The notes: generated from the letters alone by a model not told the origin. A stretch of 64,000 nt of DNA from Pontivivens insulae (GCF_900302495.1 NZ_OMKW01000001.1:248001-312000); one strand, 5' to 3'; shown: positions 33,115-42,402, numbered from the stretch's first letter. Translations and numbers: made by a program.

Positions 33115-33990
33115 ATGACTGACACTCTGAACCGCCGCGATCTGTTGAAGGGTACCGCGCTTACCGTCGGGGCCGCAGCACTTGTGCGCACCGCCCTGAC
33201 ACCCGCTCCTGCTGTTGCACAGGGCGCCTTGCCTGCTGGCACGATCCACAGTTTTGCAAAGGGTGAGGTGACCTTCCACACCTATGTGTCGCCCGCGCAG
33301 GCTGTGAATGTCACGTCACACATCGTCGAATTCGCTGATCAATTGATGGTTGTTGATGCGACCATGCTGCCACCAACCGCGCAGGAGGTGTCTTCATTGA
33401 TTGTAGCGACAGGCAAACCGGTGTCGCAAGCCTATATCAGTCACGAACATCCGGACCACTGGGGCGGTGCAGCGACCATTGAGGGTGTCACCTTTGCGAC
33501 CTTGCCGGACATCCGTTCGGCTATCGCAACAGAAGCAGCGCAGGGTAATTTCCCAGAGCCTGTAAATGTCCTCAACGGGCCAGACCTACCGATCGGCCTG
33601 TCTGAGATCGGGGGTGTACCGGTCGAGTTCCGGCACTACACCAATACGGAGGCGCCTCACCTGATTGCAGCGGCATTTCCCGATCAGAAGGTCATCATCG
33701 TCCAGGATCTGGTCTACAATGGTGTCTTCTTCGCCCCCGGCGTTGATCGCGCGAATTGGATCGCGACACTGGAAGCCCTGCGTGACGACCCTGTTGCCGA
33801 AACGCTTCTCGTCGGTCACGGTCTGCCTGCAACCCGTGGCGAACTTGATACGGCCATCGCCTATATTCGCGTGATGGATGAGGCAATGCAGGCAGAAAGC
33901 CCAGATGCCGCGGCCGCCCAGTTGCGTGCTGCATTCCCTGGGTATGGAGGTGAGTTCCTGCTCAGCCTGATCCCTGAATATTGGAACTGA
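33115..33990 (+). CDS. Tat-exported metallo-beta-lactamase-fold hydrolase
   Basis: 291 residues. The N-terminus MTDTLNRRDLLKGTALTVGAAALV is a twin-arginine signal (RRDLLKG), cleaved near AVAQG. The metallo-beta-lactamase motif is ISHEHPDHWGG (about 108-118), with later metal ligands in VQDLVYNG and VGHGLPATRG. It would fold in the cytoplasm with its metals and act in the periplasm. Relatives hydrolyse lactones, thioesters or sulfate esters; the substrate here is not readable. AGAGGACC precedes the ATG, and a terminator hairpin follows. It is probably regulated by the divergent LysR. Confidence 0.85.
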   Translation: MTDTLNRRDLLKGTALTVGAAALVRTALTPAPAVAQGALPAGTIHSFAKGEVTFHTYVSPAQAVNVTSHIVEFADQLMVVDATMLPPTAQEVSSLIVATGKPVSQAYISHEHPDHWGGAATIEGVTFATLPDIRSAIATEAAQGNFPEPVNVLNGPDLPIGLSEIGGVPVEFRHYTNTEAPHLIAAAFPDQKVIIVQDLVYNGVFFAPGVDRANWIATLEALRDDPVAETLLVGHGLPATRGELDTAIAYIRVMDEAMQAESPDAAAAQLRAAFPGYGGEFLLSLIPEYWN

Positions 33991-33999
33991 CTCAAGCAA

Positions 34000-34022
34000 A
34001 GAGGGGGCAAAGCGCCCCCTCT
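34000..34022 (+). terminator. Hairpin terminator after the metallo-beta-lactamase gene
   Basis: A perfect 9-bp stem (AGAGGGGGC at 34000-34008, GCCCCCTCT at 34014-34022) with a five-base loop, ten bases after the stop. The 124 bases from 34023 to the aldolase stop hold nothing I can assign. Confidence 0.65.
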
Positions 34023-34146
34023 GATCGTCTCTCTCGCGCGTGTCACCGGGACGGCAACAGGGTCGATCCCGACTGGCGTGAGTGCATCGTGGGCAGCGTC
34101 AAAACCTCCGTTAAACGGGACGGACACTCCCACATCCACCTGAGTT

Positions 34147-34875
34147 CTACGACCTGAAATCAGGCTCCTCCTCATCGAGGATCGCGCACAGCGCATCAAA
34201 ATGAGTTTGCCAAGGCGCATCTGGGTAGTCTTCCCATTCACGCGCCGTCTTTTCGGCAATGTCGTCGCTCAGGACTTTGAGGGACAAACCGGTGGACGCG
34301 GCTTTCAGATAGGTCTCGCACGCCCGCTCGAAATAGTAGAGTTCGTCGAAGGCGCGTGCCACGCTTTCGGCGGCAGCCATCACGCCGTGATTGCCCATCA
34401 AAAGGATGCGGTTGGTCCCGAGTGTTTGCGAAAGCCGCTCACCCTCAGACGCAAAGCCCATGCCACCGTAACCGTCATCATATCCAAAACGCCGGAAGAA
34501 ACGCGCCGTGTTCTGGTCCACGGGTGGCAAGGTGGGATCCTGCAGACAGGAGAGCGCGGTGGCGTTGACAGCATGCACATGCAAGCAGGCCCGTGCATGC
34601 GGAAGATGACGGTGAAACGCCCCATGAATGCCCCAAGCGGTTGGGTCTGGAACCGCTGTCCCTGCGAATGTCGCCTCTCGGTCATTTGCGTCGCAGACGA
34701 TTAGATCAGATGCCGTGATCCGGCTGAAATGCAGTCCTGCCGGATTCATGAGGAAGACCTGACCATTGTCAGACACCGAGAGGCTGAAGTGATTGGCGAC
34801 AGCCTCGTGCCAGCCGAGACGGAACGCCCACCGAAATGCAGCCGCAAGCGCGCATCTTTCCTCGTGGAAATCCAT
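34147..34875 (-). CDS. Class II aldolase/adducin-domain protein
   Basis: 242 residues from ATG 34875, with GGAGG five bases upstream. The class II aldolase fold is shown by NHFSLSV, GIHGAFHRHLPHARACLHVHAVNATALS with the His-x-His metal pair, and LLMGNHGVMAAAESVARAFDELYYFERACE with the third His. Family members are zinc-dependent sugar-phosphate aldolases, epimerases or decarboxylases; this non-AraD subgroup is often of unknown substrate. It lies 69 bases before the thiX stop on the same strand, but is not clearly part of the thiamine operon. Confidence 0.85.
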   Translation of the reverse strand: MDFHEERCALAAAFRWAFRLGWHEAVANHFSLSVSDNGQVFLMNPAGLHFSRITASDLIVCDANDREATFAGTAVPDPTAWGIHGAFHRHLPHARACLHVHAVNATALSCLQDPTLPPVDQNTARFFRRFGYDDGYGGMGFASEGERLSQTLGTNRILLMGNHGVMAAAESVARAFDELYYFERACETYLKAASTGLSLKVLSDDIAEKTAREWEDYPDAPWQTHFDALCAILDEEEPDFRS

Positions 34876-34944
34876 TCCTGCCTCCTCGACGACCATTTGG
34901 GCCTGCAAGCTTGCAAAATCTGGTGGCTGTGGGGCAAGCAGCGT

Positions 34945-35685
34945 TTAGTTCGAAGCTCGCTCAAATGCTGTCTCGCATAATTTGCTGACCGCAGCGTGCA
35001 GAATGACTGTCATCAAGGCAAGGATGATCAAGGCAGCGAACATCAAGTCGGTCTTTGCGCGACCATTGGCGAGAAGCATCAGGTAGCCCAGGCCGCGCGA
35101 GGCGCCGACCCACTCTCCGATGATCGCGCCGATCGGGGCATAAACTGCCGCCAACCTCAATCCGGATGCAAAGCCTGGCAATGCGGCAGGAATTCGAATG
35201 TGCCACATGATACGGGCGGGCGAGGCCCCCATGACCCGTGCCATGCCAATCCAATCTTTGTTTGACCGCATCAGAGCGTCAAAGAATGAAGACGTTACGG
35301 GGAAGTAAATGATGATAAGCGCCATCGTGATCTTCGACCAAAGGCCGAAGCCAAGCCACAACGTCAGGATGGGGGCGAGGGCAAAAACCGGGATGGCCTG
35401 ACTGAAGACCAGCATTGGTCGCACCAACGCGCGGGCCATGGGTGATGCCACAAGCGCGATTGCCGAGACAAAGCCAAGGACGGCACCCAGTGCTAGCCCG
35501 ATCAATATTTCCAGAAGCGTGACACCGGCATGCTCCAAAAGCAGCGCCCGATCCGCCCAGATCGTCTCGGCCACCAACATTGGTGGTGGCAGGATGAAGC
35601 GGGCCACGCCAGTGGTCCAGACGGTGATTTGCCAAATGGCAATCACCAGACAGGTGGCTGCGATCCCGGCCCGCCACCCCGTCAT
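34945..35685 (-). CDS. thiX: ABC permease for thiamine pyrimidine precursor (ThiX-like)
   Basis: 246 residues with about six membrane segments, opening with GIAATCLVIAIWQITVWTTG. The EAA-type loop is ARVMGASPARIMWHIRIPAALPG, of the SsuC/TauC/ThiX class. It overlaps the ATPase gene upstream by four bases and closes the thiamine operon. With ThiY and ThiZ it should import hydroxymethylpyrimidine or formylaminopyrimidine, the salvage forms of the thiamine pyrimidine. A taurine- or sulfonate-type substrate is unlikely given the neighbours. Confidence 0.85.
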   Translation of the reverse strand: MTGWRAGIAATCLVIAIWQITVWTTGVARFILPPPMLVAETIWADRALLLEHAGVTLLEILIGLALGAVLGFVSAIALVASPMARALVRPMLVFSQAIPVFALAPILTLWLGFGLWSKITMALIIIYFPVTSSFFDALMRSNKDWIGMARVMGASPARIMWHIRIPAALPGFASGLRLAAVYAPIGAIIGEWVGASRGLGYLMLLANGRAKTDLMFAALIILALMTVILHAAVSKLCETAFERASN

Positions 35686-36383
35686 GCGGCATCTCTCAAG
35701 GTTGTAAGCAGGCGACTTTGGACCATCAGGACGTCCGGCTGCTCCACTGGTCGGGGAACACCTCCACTTGGGGTTGGGATGTCCAAAAGCTGATCACGTG
35801 TCAGGATCACGATCTTATGTCCCATGCGCGCGGCTTCGCCCGGATCGTGGGTTACGAGAAGGACAGTACGGTCGCGCAACATGTCGGCGGCCAGATCCTG
35901 CATCTGCGCACGGGTCAGGGCGTCAAGAGCCGAGAAAGGCTCGTCGAGCAAGACCGTCTCGCATCCTTCCATCAATGTTCGAACCAGGGCGACGCGCTGG
36001 CGCTGGCCACCCGACAACGCAGACGGCCTGCGTTCCGCATGCTCTCCTAAGCCTACTTTTGCCAGGGTTTGCAGAGCCTTGTTATGATCCGGTTTTTCCC
36101 CCCGCAAGCGCGCACCAATCAGGACATTGTCGAGGACGTTGAGCCATGGAAGGAGCAAATCCTGCTGTGCCATCAACGCGACACGTTCGGGGGCCTGCAA
36201 ATCCCCATTAATCTGGACCCCGTCAGCCAATCCGGCGAATAGACGCAAGATCGTCGACTTGCCGACACCGCTCGCACCCAGCAGGCAGGTCCACTTCCCT
36301 CGTTCCACTGTGAGCGAGATATCGGAGAAGATGGGCGTACCGCCGATCGAGGCTGATCCAGCAAGTTTCAGCGCTGTCTTCAA
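35682..36383 (-). CDS. thiZ: ABC transporter ATP-binding protein (ThiZ-like)
   Basis: About 233 residues if the start is TTG 36383, which overlaps the TenA stop (TTGA); the frame opens at 36404, also as TTG. Walker A LLGASGVGKST, Q-loop VALMAQQDLLLPWLNVLDNV, signature LSGGQRQRVALVRTL, Walker B TVLLDEPFSALDA and H-loop VTHDPGEAARM are all present. It is of the SsuB/ThiZ class and energises import of the pyrimidine precursor through ThiX. The lack of a normal ATG makes the start uncertain. Confidence 0.85.
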   Translation of the reverse strand: MKTALKLAGSASIGGTPIFSDISLTVERGKWTCLLGASGVGKSTILRLFAGLADGVQINGDLQAPERVALMAQQDLLLPWLNVLDNVLIGARLRGEKPDHNKALQTLAKVGLGEHAERRPSALSGGQRQRVALVRTLMEGCETVLLDEPFSALDALTRAQMQDLAADMLRDRTVLLVTHDPGEAARMGHKIVILTRDQLLDIPTPSGGVPRPVEQPDVLMVQSRLLTTLRDAA

Positions 36384-37048
36384 GGCGAGAGGCCCATATC
36401 CCAAAAATCCACCTCCAGCATCGTTGCCGTGGCGAAGCGGGACTGCAAACGGGACCAGCGCGGGCTGGTTTGTGGGTTTGCACCCAATCGGTGGGCAACT
36501 GCATCGTCAAGCAGTTGCCCGACATCGCGGCACACCGACTGATATTCTGCGCTGGCGTAGGTCTCGATCCAAGGCCGATACGCCGCCGAAGCCGCCGTTG
36601 CTGCAAGCGTTTTGCCGATCTCTCCATACCCCATCACGCAGGGGGCGAGTGCAGCCAACAGATCAAGCAAATCGCCAGAATGACCAGCGTCCAGGACATA
36701 GCGCGTGTAGGCGAGGTTGGCCTGACGCTCTTGCGTGGCAAAAAGCGCAGCCTCATCAATCCCAGCTTCGGCGCACGTCTCAATATGAAGCGCGAGTTCC
36801 TCGTTGATCAGCGCATTGACCGTTGCAGCGGCGAGCCGCATCTCCGCCACCGTCTCCGCCTTTGTCACGGCAAGGGCCCATGCGCGGGAGAAGTGGATCA
36901 GAAAGACGTAGTCTTGCTGAAGGTAGTGAAGAAAGGCTGCGCGGGGCAGGCTGCCATCCCCCAAACCTTGGACAAAACTGTGCGCGGTGTAGTCGCGCCA
37001 GGCGGGAGTCGCATCCCGCCAGGCCGTGAAGGTTGCCCCGTAGGTCAT
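36380..37048 (-). CDS. tenA: TenA-family aminopyrimidine aminohydrolase
   Basis: 222 residues of the heme-oxygenase-like TenA fold. FLHYLQQDYVFLIHFSRAWALAVTKA carries the substrate-contact Asp and Tyr, and ALAPCVMGYGEIG (about 136-148) carries the catalytic Cys of TenA_C. These enzymes hydrolyse amino-methylpyrimidine, a breakdown product of thiamine, to hydroxymethylpyrimidine. It lies between the transporter's binding protein and ATPase genes, overlapping both, so it acts on the imported pyrimidine. Confidence 0.9.
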   Translation of the reverse strand: MTYGATFTAWRDATPAWRDYTAHSFVQGLGDGSLPRAAFLHYLQQDYVFLIHFSRAWALAVTKAETVAEMRLAAATVNALINEELALHIETCAEAGIDEAALFATQERQANLAYTRYVLDAGHSGDLLDLLAALAPCVMGYGEIGKTLAATAASAAYRPWIETYASAEYQSVCRDVGQLLDDAVAHRLGANPQTSPRWSRLQSRFATATMLEVDFWDMGLSP

Positions 37049-37983
37049 TGCGCGCCCAGATCGATGGCCAGCGCCGAAACCGGGCGCGTTCCTTCAATCA
37101 AACCACTTTCGGCCAGGAAGCTCTCAAACCTTTCATACCGACCTTCGTCCAGTGCTTCAGGCCGCAGTGCAAAGCGAGGCAGGGTATCGACCCAGGCCTT
37201 TGCATTGAGCTCATCATCAAGTTCCGGCGCGTAGTTCCGGAAGATGTCCCAGGACGCGTCAGGATTGTTCACGATGTACTGAGTGGCCAGTTCTGTCGCG
37301 CGAAGGAACCGGCGGGTCTGGTCTATATCCATGCGCTCTGGATTGGTCACATAGATCAACTCGTCATAGGTCGGCACGCCTTCCTCTTCGACGTAAAAGC
37401 AGCGGCCTTCAACACCTTCGATCTCCATCTGGTTCAGTTCGAAATTGCGGTAGGCACCGATGACAGCATCTACCTGACCAGACATCAGAGAGGGGCTGAG
37501 GGAGAAGTTGACGTTGACCATCTCAACCTCGTCGAGACTGACGCCATGCCGACCCAACATCGCCGTCAGAACGGCTTCCTCAACCCCTGCGACCGAAAAG
37601 CCGATCGTTCCGCCACGCAGATCGCTGATCTGTTGGATGGGTCCGTCTTTCAGCACGAGAAGGCAGTTGAGCGGGGTTGCAACCAGCGTACCCACACGCA
37701 CCAGCGGCAGCCCCTCAGCAACATGAAGGTGCTGGCTCGGCTGATAGCTGACTGCAATATCCCCTTGCCCGGCAGCAACCAACCGGGGCGGGGCGGACGG
37801 GTCAGCCGGGGCGACAATCTCCACCTCAAGGTCCTGGTCTGCGAAGTAGCCCAATTCTTCAGCCACGATGATCGGGCCGTGATCAGGGTTGATAAACCAG
37901 TCTAGTAAGAGCGTAAGCTTGTCTTGCGCCAGGCTGGGTGAAGCGCTCAAAAGGAGTGCTGCAACGATCATCGGAAATTTCAT
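37045..37983 (-). CDS. thiY: Substrate-binding protein for thiamine pyrimidine precursor (ThiY-like)
   Basis: 312 residues from ATG 37983, with AAAGGA upstream; a signal peptide ends near SPSLAQ. The NMT1/THI5-like fold is shown by LTLLLDWFINPDHGPIIVAEELGYF, QGDIAVSYQPSQHLHVAEG and GFSVAGVEEAVLTAML. Such proteins bind formylaminopyrimidine or hydroxymethylpyrimidine in the periplasm. It overlaps tenA by four bases and works with ThiX and ThiZ, encoded downstream. Confidence 0.9.
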   Translation of the reverse strand: MKFPMIVAALLLSASPSLAQDKLTLLLDWFINPDHGPIIVAEELGYFADQDLEVEIVAPADPSAPPRLVAAGQGDIAVSYQPSQHLHVAEGLPLVRVGTLVATPLNCLLVLKDGPIQQISDLRGGTIGFSVAGVEEAVLTAMLGRHGVSLDEVEMVNVNFSLSPSLMSGQVDAVIGAYRNFELNQMEIEGVEGRCFYVEEEGVPTYDELIYVTNPERMDIDQTRRFLRATELATQYIVNNPDASWDIFRNYAPELDDELNAKAWVDTLPRFALRPEALDEGRYERFESFLAESGLIEGTRPVSALAIDLGAQ

Positions 37984-38000
37984 GGATGGGTCCTTTGTGA

Positions 38001-38957
38001 TCATGGGCCAAGGGCGAGGAGCCTGATGTCTCCTTGCCAGTGTTGGGAAAGGCGGTCGGCAGCCTGCCAGGCCCGTAAGCCGGAGCGGCAGGCGAAGACC
38101 GCGCGTTGGTGATTTGGTGGCCTCAAGTCGCCCGTTTCAAAATCAGCGACAGAAGCGCGCCTGGCATCGGGCAAGGGCGGGCCGCTCTCGCCCACCGCGC
38201 GCAGATCAACCAGAAAATCATCGGCGCCGACGTCAGCGATTGGGATAAATCTGTGGCCGTGTTCAGGGTCTGGGGCGGCGTCAAATCTGAAACCTCCAAA
38301 TCGGAAGGTCCGCGCATCATAGGTCGTGAGTTGGCCAAGAGGGGTCCGATCCCCGGACAAAACAGCGAGCGTGAACTGGGCTTGAAGACTTCCGATCACC
38401 CCGACACTCGGCCCAAGGACGCCATCGGCATCGCAAGAGCCCAGCCGCTCTGGCAGGTCTGGAAAGATAGCCCGCAGTCCTGGCTTTCCACCGCAGAAGC
38501 CGCCAACATATCCATCGTTTCCGACAACGCTTGCACTGATCAGGGGTTGTTGAGTTTGAGAGCAATGGTCGGAGAGGATGTAGCTGGCCGCGAAACTGTC
38601 AGCGCAATCGAGTATCAGATCCATTCCATGGCAAAGGTCCGCGACATTCGCAGGATCCAGCCTTTGGAACACAGTTTCAATGATTGTCTCTGGGTTTAGC
38701 GCCGCCATCGTGCGTTGTGCGACATCGACCTTTTGCGCACCGATGTCATCCCCTCTGAACAGGGTTTGACGGTGCAGGTTTGACGAGCTGACAATATCAG
38801 CATCGACAAGCCGGATCTTCGCCAAGCCTGCTCCGACAAGATATTGCAACACCGGCGATGCCAATCCGCCTGCACCAACGACCAGCACTGATGACTGCTG
38901 GATGCGGGCGTGAGCCTCCGCTCCGATCACCGCGATTTGCCTTGAAAAACGGTTCAT
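38001..38957 (-). CDS. thiF: ThiF/MoeB-type adenylyltransferase with C-terminal rhodanese-like domain
   Basis: 318 residues from ATG 38957 (ATGA overlap with thiE). The E1-like domain has the dinucleotide motif VVGAGGLASPVLQYLVGAG, LVDADIVSSSNLHRQTLF and DCADSFAASYILSDHC. It adenylates the C-terminus of ThiS. The usual second CxxC zinc pair is degenerate (GGFCGGKPG, LGSCDADG). Residues about 240-318 look like a rhodanese domain with the active cysteine in VFACRSGLRAWQAADRL, which could supply the sulfur. This fusion resembles MoeB-rhodanese (MOCS3) proteins and could replace a separate ThiI or IscS route. Confidence 0.83.
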   Translation of the reverse strand: MNRFSRQIAVIGAEAHARIQQSSVLVVGAGGLASPVLQYLVGAGLAKIRLVDADIVSSSNLHRQTLFRGDDIGAQKVDVAQRTMAALNPETIIETVFQRLDPANVADLCHGMDLILDCADSFAASYILSDHCSQTQQPLISASVVGNDGYVGGFCGGKPGLRAIFPDLPERLGSCDADGVLGPSVGVIGSLQAQFTLAVLSGDRTPLGQLTTYDARTFRFGGFRFDAAPDPEHGHRFIPIADVGADDFLVDLRAVGESGPPLPDARRASVADFETGDLRPPNHQRAVFACRSGLRAWQAADRLSQHWQGDIRLLALGP

Positions 38958-39550
38958 TTGCTGACTGCCAACCATTGCTGGACCCGCACCTCTGGCTCTT
39001 CATGCAGGGTGATGTCGGTGACGGCTGAGACAATATCCGCACCCACCTCAAACGCGGCTGGGGCGCGCTCCACACTCATTCCTCCGATCGCCACAAGTGG
39101 GATCTTTCCGACGCGCGCCTTCCAGTCCGTGAGTTTGTCGACACCCTGCTGATGCCACCTCATTTTTTTCAGGATCGTGGGATAGATCGGACCCAGTGCG
39201 ACATAATCCGGGTCAAGGTCCAGCGCGCGGCGCAGCTCTGCATCATCATGGGTTGAGAGCCCGAGTTTCAGTCCGGCACTGCGGATCGCAGCAACATCGG
39301 CAGTATCAAGATCCTCCTGTCCAAGATGCACCCAATCGCATGCCAATTCGATCGCCAGTTCCCAATGGTCATTCACAACAAGCGTTGCACCATGTGCGCG
39401 GCAAAGATCGCGTCCTTCGGTCAACTGGTCGCGCAGTTGGGACTGCGAACATTCCTTGATCCGCAGTTGCACCAGTTTCACGCCGAGCGGCAGCGTACGC
39501 CGCAACCAACTGACATCATCGAAGATCGGATAGAAGCGGTGCAGGCTCAC
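38954..39550 (-). CDS. thiE: Thiamine-phosphate synthase
   Basis: 198 residues with the ThiE TIM-barrel motifs: [56 protein letters not shown] and VAIGGMSVE. It joins hydroxymethylpyrimidine diphosphate and thiazole phosphate to make thiamine phosphate. It overlaps thiG and thiF at both ends by four bases, so the genes are translationally coupled. Slightly short, but all phosphate-binding loops are visible. Confidence 0.93.
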   Translation of the reverse strand: MSLHRFYPIFDDVSWLRRTLPLGVKLVQLRIKECSQSQLRDQLTEGRDLCRAHGATLVVNDHWELAIELACDWVHLGQEDLDTADVAAIRSAGLKLGLSTHDDAELRRALDLDPDYVALGPIYPTILKKMRWHQQGVDKLTDWKARVGKIPLVAIGGMSVERAPAAFEVGADIVSAVTDITLHEEPEVRVQQWLAVSK

Positions 39551-40317
39551 AGAAACGCCTTTCCAAAAACAGGGGTGGACGGCGCGGCCATGTCACGTGG
39601 ATCCATTGGATCGGCCTCAGCGGCGAGTGCACCCGCCTCAACCGCGCGCGCAAAGCCCTTTGCCATCGCGACCGGGTCACCAGCTTTGGCAACCGCGGTG
39701 TTCAGAAGGACCGCGTCATAGCCCAACTCCATCGCGTGTGCGGCTTGTGACGGCAGACCAAGCCCGGCATCCACTACGAGTGGAATTTCCGGGAAGTGTG
39801 CTCGCAAGCTGCGTAGCCCATAGGGATTGTTGAGCCCCAGCCCTGTGCCAATTGGCGCACCCCAAGGCATCAGGACCCGGCACCCCACTTCAACAAGGCG
39901 TTCGCATAGAACAAGATCTTCGGTGCAATAGGGAAACACGTCGAACCCGTCTTCCACCAACTGCGCCGCTGCCTCGACCAGACCAAATGGGTCGGGTTGA
40001 AGCGTATCGGCATGTCCGATGACTTCCAGCTTGATCCAATTCGTATCGAAGAGCTCTCGCGCCATCTGGGCAGTTGTCACGGCCTCCCGAACAGAGTGGC
40101 AATGGGCGGTATTTGGCAACAGCACGACATCCAGCTCGCGCACCAACGCCCAGAAGTCCTGCCCGGCGGTGTCTTGCCCAGCTTCTCGACGAACGGAGAC
40201 GGTCGCGATTCCAGCGCCGGATTGACGAAAGGCCTCTGCAAGGATCGCGGGCGACGGGTATTGCGCTGTGCCCAACATCAGGCGCGATTCAATATGTTCG
40301 CCATAGAAGACTGGCAT
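39547..40317 (-). CDS. thiG: Thiazole synthase
   Basis: 256 residues from ATG 40317, with GGGAGG upstream and just after the thiS stop. [12 protein letters not shown] opens it, NWIKLEVIG has the Schiff-base lysine, and [14 protein letters not shown] and [30 protein letters not shown] form the phosphate end of the barrel. It builds the thiazole ring from deoxyxylulose phosphate, ThiS thiocarboxylate and dehydroglycine supplied by ThiO. Confidence 0.93.
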   Translation of the reverse strand: MPVFYGEHIESRLMLGTAQYPSPAILAEAFRQSGAGIATVSVRREAGQDTAGQDFWALVRELDVVLLPNTAHCHSVREAVTTAQMARELFDTNWIKLEVIGHADTLQPDPFGLVEAAAQLVEDGFDVFPYCTEDLVLCERLVEVGCRVLMPWGAPIGTGLGLNNPYGLRSLRAHFPEIPLVVDAGLGLPSQAAHAMELGYDAVLLNTAVAKAGDPVAMAKGFARAVEAGALAAEADPMDPRDMAAPSTPVFGKAFL

Positions 40318-40318
40318 C

Positions 40319-40516
40319 TCAGCCTCCCTGCCGTGGGGCGACAATCTCGACCCGGTCGCCATCGCTCAACGCCTGGTCTGCTCGGATTGTCTTTGGGACG
40401 AACACCTCGTTCAGCGAGGTAGCGACCTTTGCGTCACCCTTCCCAAGTTCCAGCAGCAGGGCCGCAAGATCGGACGCATCGGTTTCGAGCGGCGCGCCAT
40501 TAACGATGATCTTCAT
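40319..40516 (-). CDS. thiS: Sulfur carrier protein ThiS
   Basis: 65 residues with the ubiquitin-like fold and the C-terminal Gly-Gly (VAPRQGG) that ThiF adenylates and that carries the thiocarboxylate. It starts inside the end of thiO (17-base overlap) and ends one base before thiG. Small but typical in length and context. Confidence 0.93.
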   Translation of the reverse strand: MKIIVNGAPLETDASDLAALLLELGKGDAKVATSLNEVFVPKTIRADQALSDGDRVEIVAPRQGG

Positions 40517-41474
40517 ACCAAACCTCGGGTTCTTTGCCGTCGAGCAGCAGGTCAGCGGTCATACGCGCAAGTGCGGGGGCGAGCAGGAAACCATGACGGA
40601 ACAGGCCGTTGGCAAAGATCCGATCATCCATGTGGCGAATGCGCGGTTGATTGTCTGGAAAGGCAGGGCGGGCATCCACGCCCACCTCCAGCAGTTCGGC
40701 CTCTCCAAAGGCGGGATGCAGCGCATATGCTGCGTTCATCAATTCCATGACAGATCGCAGGGTCGCACGATCGCGCTCACCATTCTCGATCTGCGTGGCA
40801 CCCAGCATGAAGACATTGTCGGCCCGCGGCACGATGTAGAGCGGGAAACGTGGATGCAGCAGGCGGAGCGGCCGCGAGAGGGAGAAATCTGGACAGCGAA
40901 CGACCAGCATCTCCCCTTTCACCCCTCTCAGATCTGGCAGAGCGTCGCGCGCTGATAGCCCACGACAGTCAACAATCTGACCTTCGAGGGGGCCATCGAA
41001 GTTCACGCCGTCCCTGGCCAGTTTGGTGTGCAGCTCCAAAAGCGCTGTACGTGGGTCAAGATGCGCCTCTTCTTCGATGAAAAGGGCGCTAGACATCTTT
41101 TCAGCGACCCGCGGTTCGAGCGAGGTCGCCTCGTCCTTGTCGAGCTTTCGTGCGGCTGGGGCGCGGCGTGCGAAGGTCGCTAGATCCGCCTGGTCGCGGC
41201 CAAGGGCCACGATCATGGTGCCTTTCCGCGTGACATTTGCTCCGTGCTTTTCCCACCATCGCGCTGCCCTGCGCCCCTGCTTCACAACGGCAGGCTCCGC
41301 GCTGACCCCCTCGCAGTCGGGCGCGAGCATGCCGCCAGCCCACCAGGAGCATGCATGCCGTCCGGGAGCTCCTTTCGGGTCAATGACGTTGATGCGTGCG
41401 CCACGGCTGCTGAGCTCTGCCGCCGTTGCCAGGCCACAAACGCCACCGCCGAGTATGGTGAATTGAGCCGTCAT
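40500..41474 (-). CDS. thiO: FAD-dependent glycine oxidase ThiO
   Basis: 324 residues from ATG 41474, overlapping the thiD stop (ATGA). The FAD-binding motif FTILGGGVCGLATAAELSSRG starts the protein; CSWWAGGMLAP and YIVPRADNVFMLGATQIE follow, and the C-terminus has FANGLFRHGFLLAPALARM. It oxidises glycine to dehydroglycine (iminoacetate) for ThiG and makes hydrogen peroxide; it replaces the radical enzyme ThiH of anaerobes. Confidence 0.9.
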   Translation of the reverse strand: MTAQFTILGGGVCGLATAAELSSRGARINVIDPKGAPGRHACSWWAGGMLAPDCEGVSAEPAVVKQGRRAARWWEKHGANVTRKGTMIVALGRDQADLATFARRAPAARKLDKDEATSLEPRVAEKMSSALFIEEEAHLDPRTALLELHTKLARDGVNFDGPLEGQIVDCRGLSARDALPDLRGVKGEMLVVRCPDFSLSRPLRLLHPRFPLYIVPRADNVFMLGATQIENGERDRATLRSVMELMNAAYALHPAFGEAELLEVGVDARPAFPDNQPRIRHMDDRIFANGLFRHGFLLAPALARMTADLLLDGKEPEVWYEDHR

Positions 41475-42250
41475 GACCAAAGAGCGTGGAAATGATGAAC
41501 CGGGCCATGACCGCGCCCGACCCCCAGTTCGTCGGCCGCACGTATTGCCTGATGCAACCAACCATGGGCTTTTTCGACAGCGGTTTCCAGCTGTTCAGAT
41601 TGCGCAAGCCCCGCCGCAATCGCAGAGGAAAGACTGCATCCTGTTCCGTGGGTATTGGCAGTATTGATCCTGACTGCCGTGAATGTACGCGTGCTGTTTG
41701 CTGAAACGAACAAGTCCTCACACATTGCGCCATCCGCGTGGCCGCCCTTCATCAGGACCGCTCGCGCGCCAAGTTTCAGCAGGGCGTCTGCTTGCACTCC
41801 CACCTCACCGGCGCCAACCAGTGCAGCTGCCTCCGGCAAGTTGGGCGTAAGAAGGGTTGCCCGACCTACCAGCTCGGCCTTGAGAGCGTCGACCGCCTCA
41901 TCCGCAAGCAGTACGGCCCCGGATTTGGCAACCATCACCGGATCGAGAATAATGGGCCCTGTGTAATCCTTCAGCGCATGCGCAACCGTTTTGATCAGAG
42001 AGGGCGTACCGAGCATTCCGATCTTGATTGCATCAATCTGAATATCGTCCAGAACGGCCTCAATCTGCGCCGCAACCACGTCATCCGGGATTGGATGTAT
42101 GGCGGTCACAGAACGCGTGTTTTGAGCTGTCACCGCAGTGACGGCAGAGGCCCCATAGACCCCCATTGCCGAAAATGCCTTGAGGTCAGCCTGTATCCCC
42201 GCGCCGCCGCCGGAGTCCGAGCCCGCTATCGTCAACGCCCGTGCAACCAT
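41471..42250 (-). CDS. thiD: Hydroxymethylpyrimidine/phosphomethylpyrimidine kinase
   Basis: 259 residues of the ribokinase-like ThiD family: [29 protein letters not shown] at the start ([12 protein letters not shown]), [23 protein letters not shown] and [21 protein letters not shown] with the catalytic Asp-Cys region. It phosphorylates hydroxymethylpyrimidine twice. It is the first gene after the TPP riboswitch, so the whole operon is under thiamine control. Confidence 0.93.
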   Translation of the reverse strand: MVARALTIAGSDSGGGAGIQADLKAFSAMGVYGASAVTAVTAQNTRSVTAIHPIPDDVVAAQIEAVLDDIQIDAIKIGMLGTPSLIKTVAHALKDYTGPIILDPVMVAKSGAVLLADEAVDALKAELVGRATLLTPNLPEAAALVGAGEVGVQADALLKLGARAVLMKGGHADGAMCEDLFVSANSTRTFTAVRINTANTHGTGCSLSSAIAAGLAQSEQLETAVEKAHGWLHQAIRAADELGVGRGHGPVHHFHALWS

Positions 42251-42319
42251 GTCACCGTCCTTGGCATTCAGGGTCAGGACGGGAGCAGGAAACGATCAGC
42301 AAGACCGGTCGGTCCGCCA

Positions 42320-42402
42320 GCTGTTCCCTCCGCCGGTCCTAACCGGTTCAGGTTCAATGGGTCCACGCACCGCGCATCTCAGCCCCTTCGGAGGCACCCC
42401 AA
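42320..42402 (-). ncRNA. TPP riboswitch (THI element)
   Basis: Read on the minus strand, GGGGTGCC begins at 42400; the conserved CTGAGATG core lies at 42382-42375 and the second core, ACCCATTGAACCTGAACC, at 42362-42345. These are the pyrimidine- and pyrophosphate-sensing helices of the THI element. It lies about 70 bases upstream of thiD and should reduce expression of the thiamine operon when TPP is bound. A possible anti-RBS or terminator stem around GGACCGGCGGAGGGAACAG follows. Confidence 0.93.
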
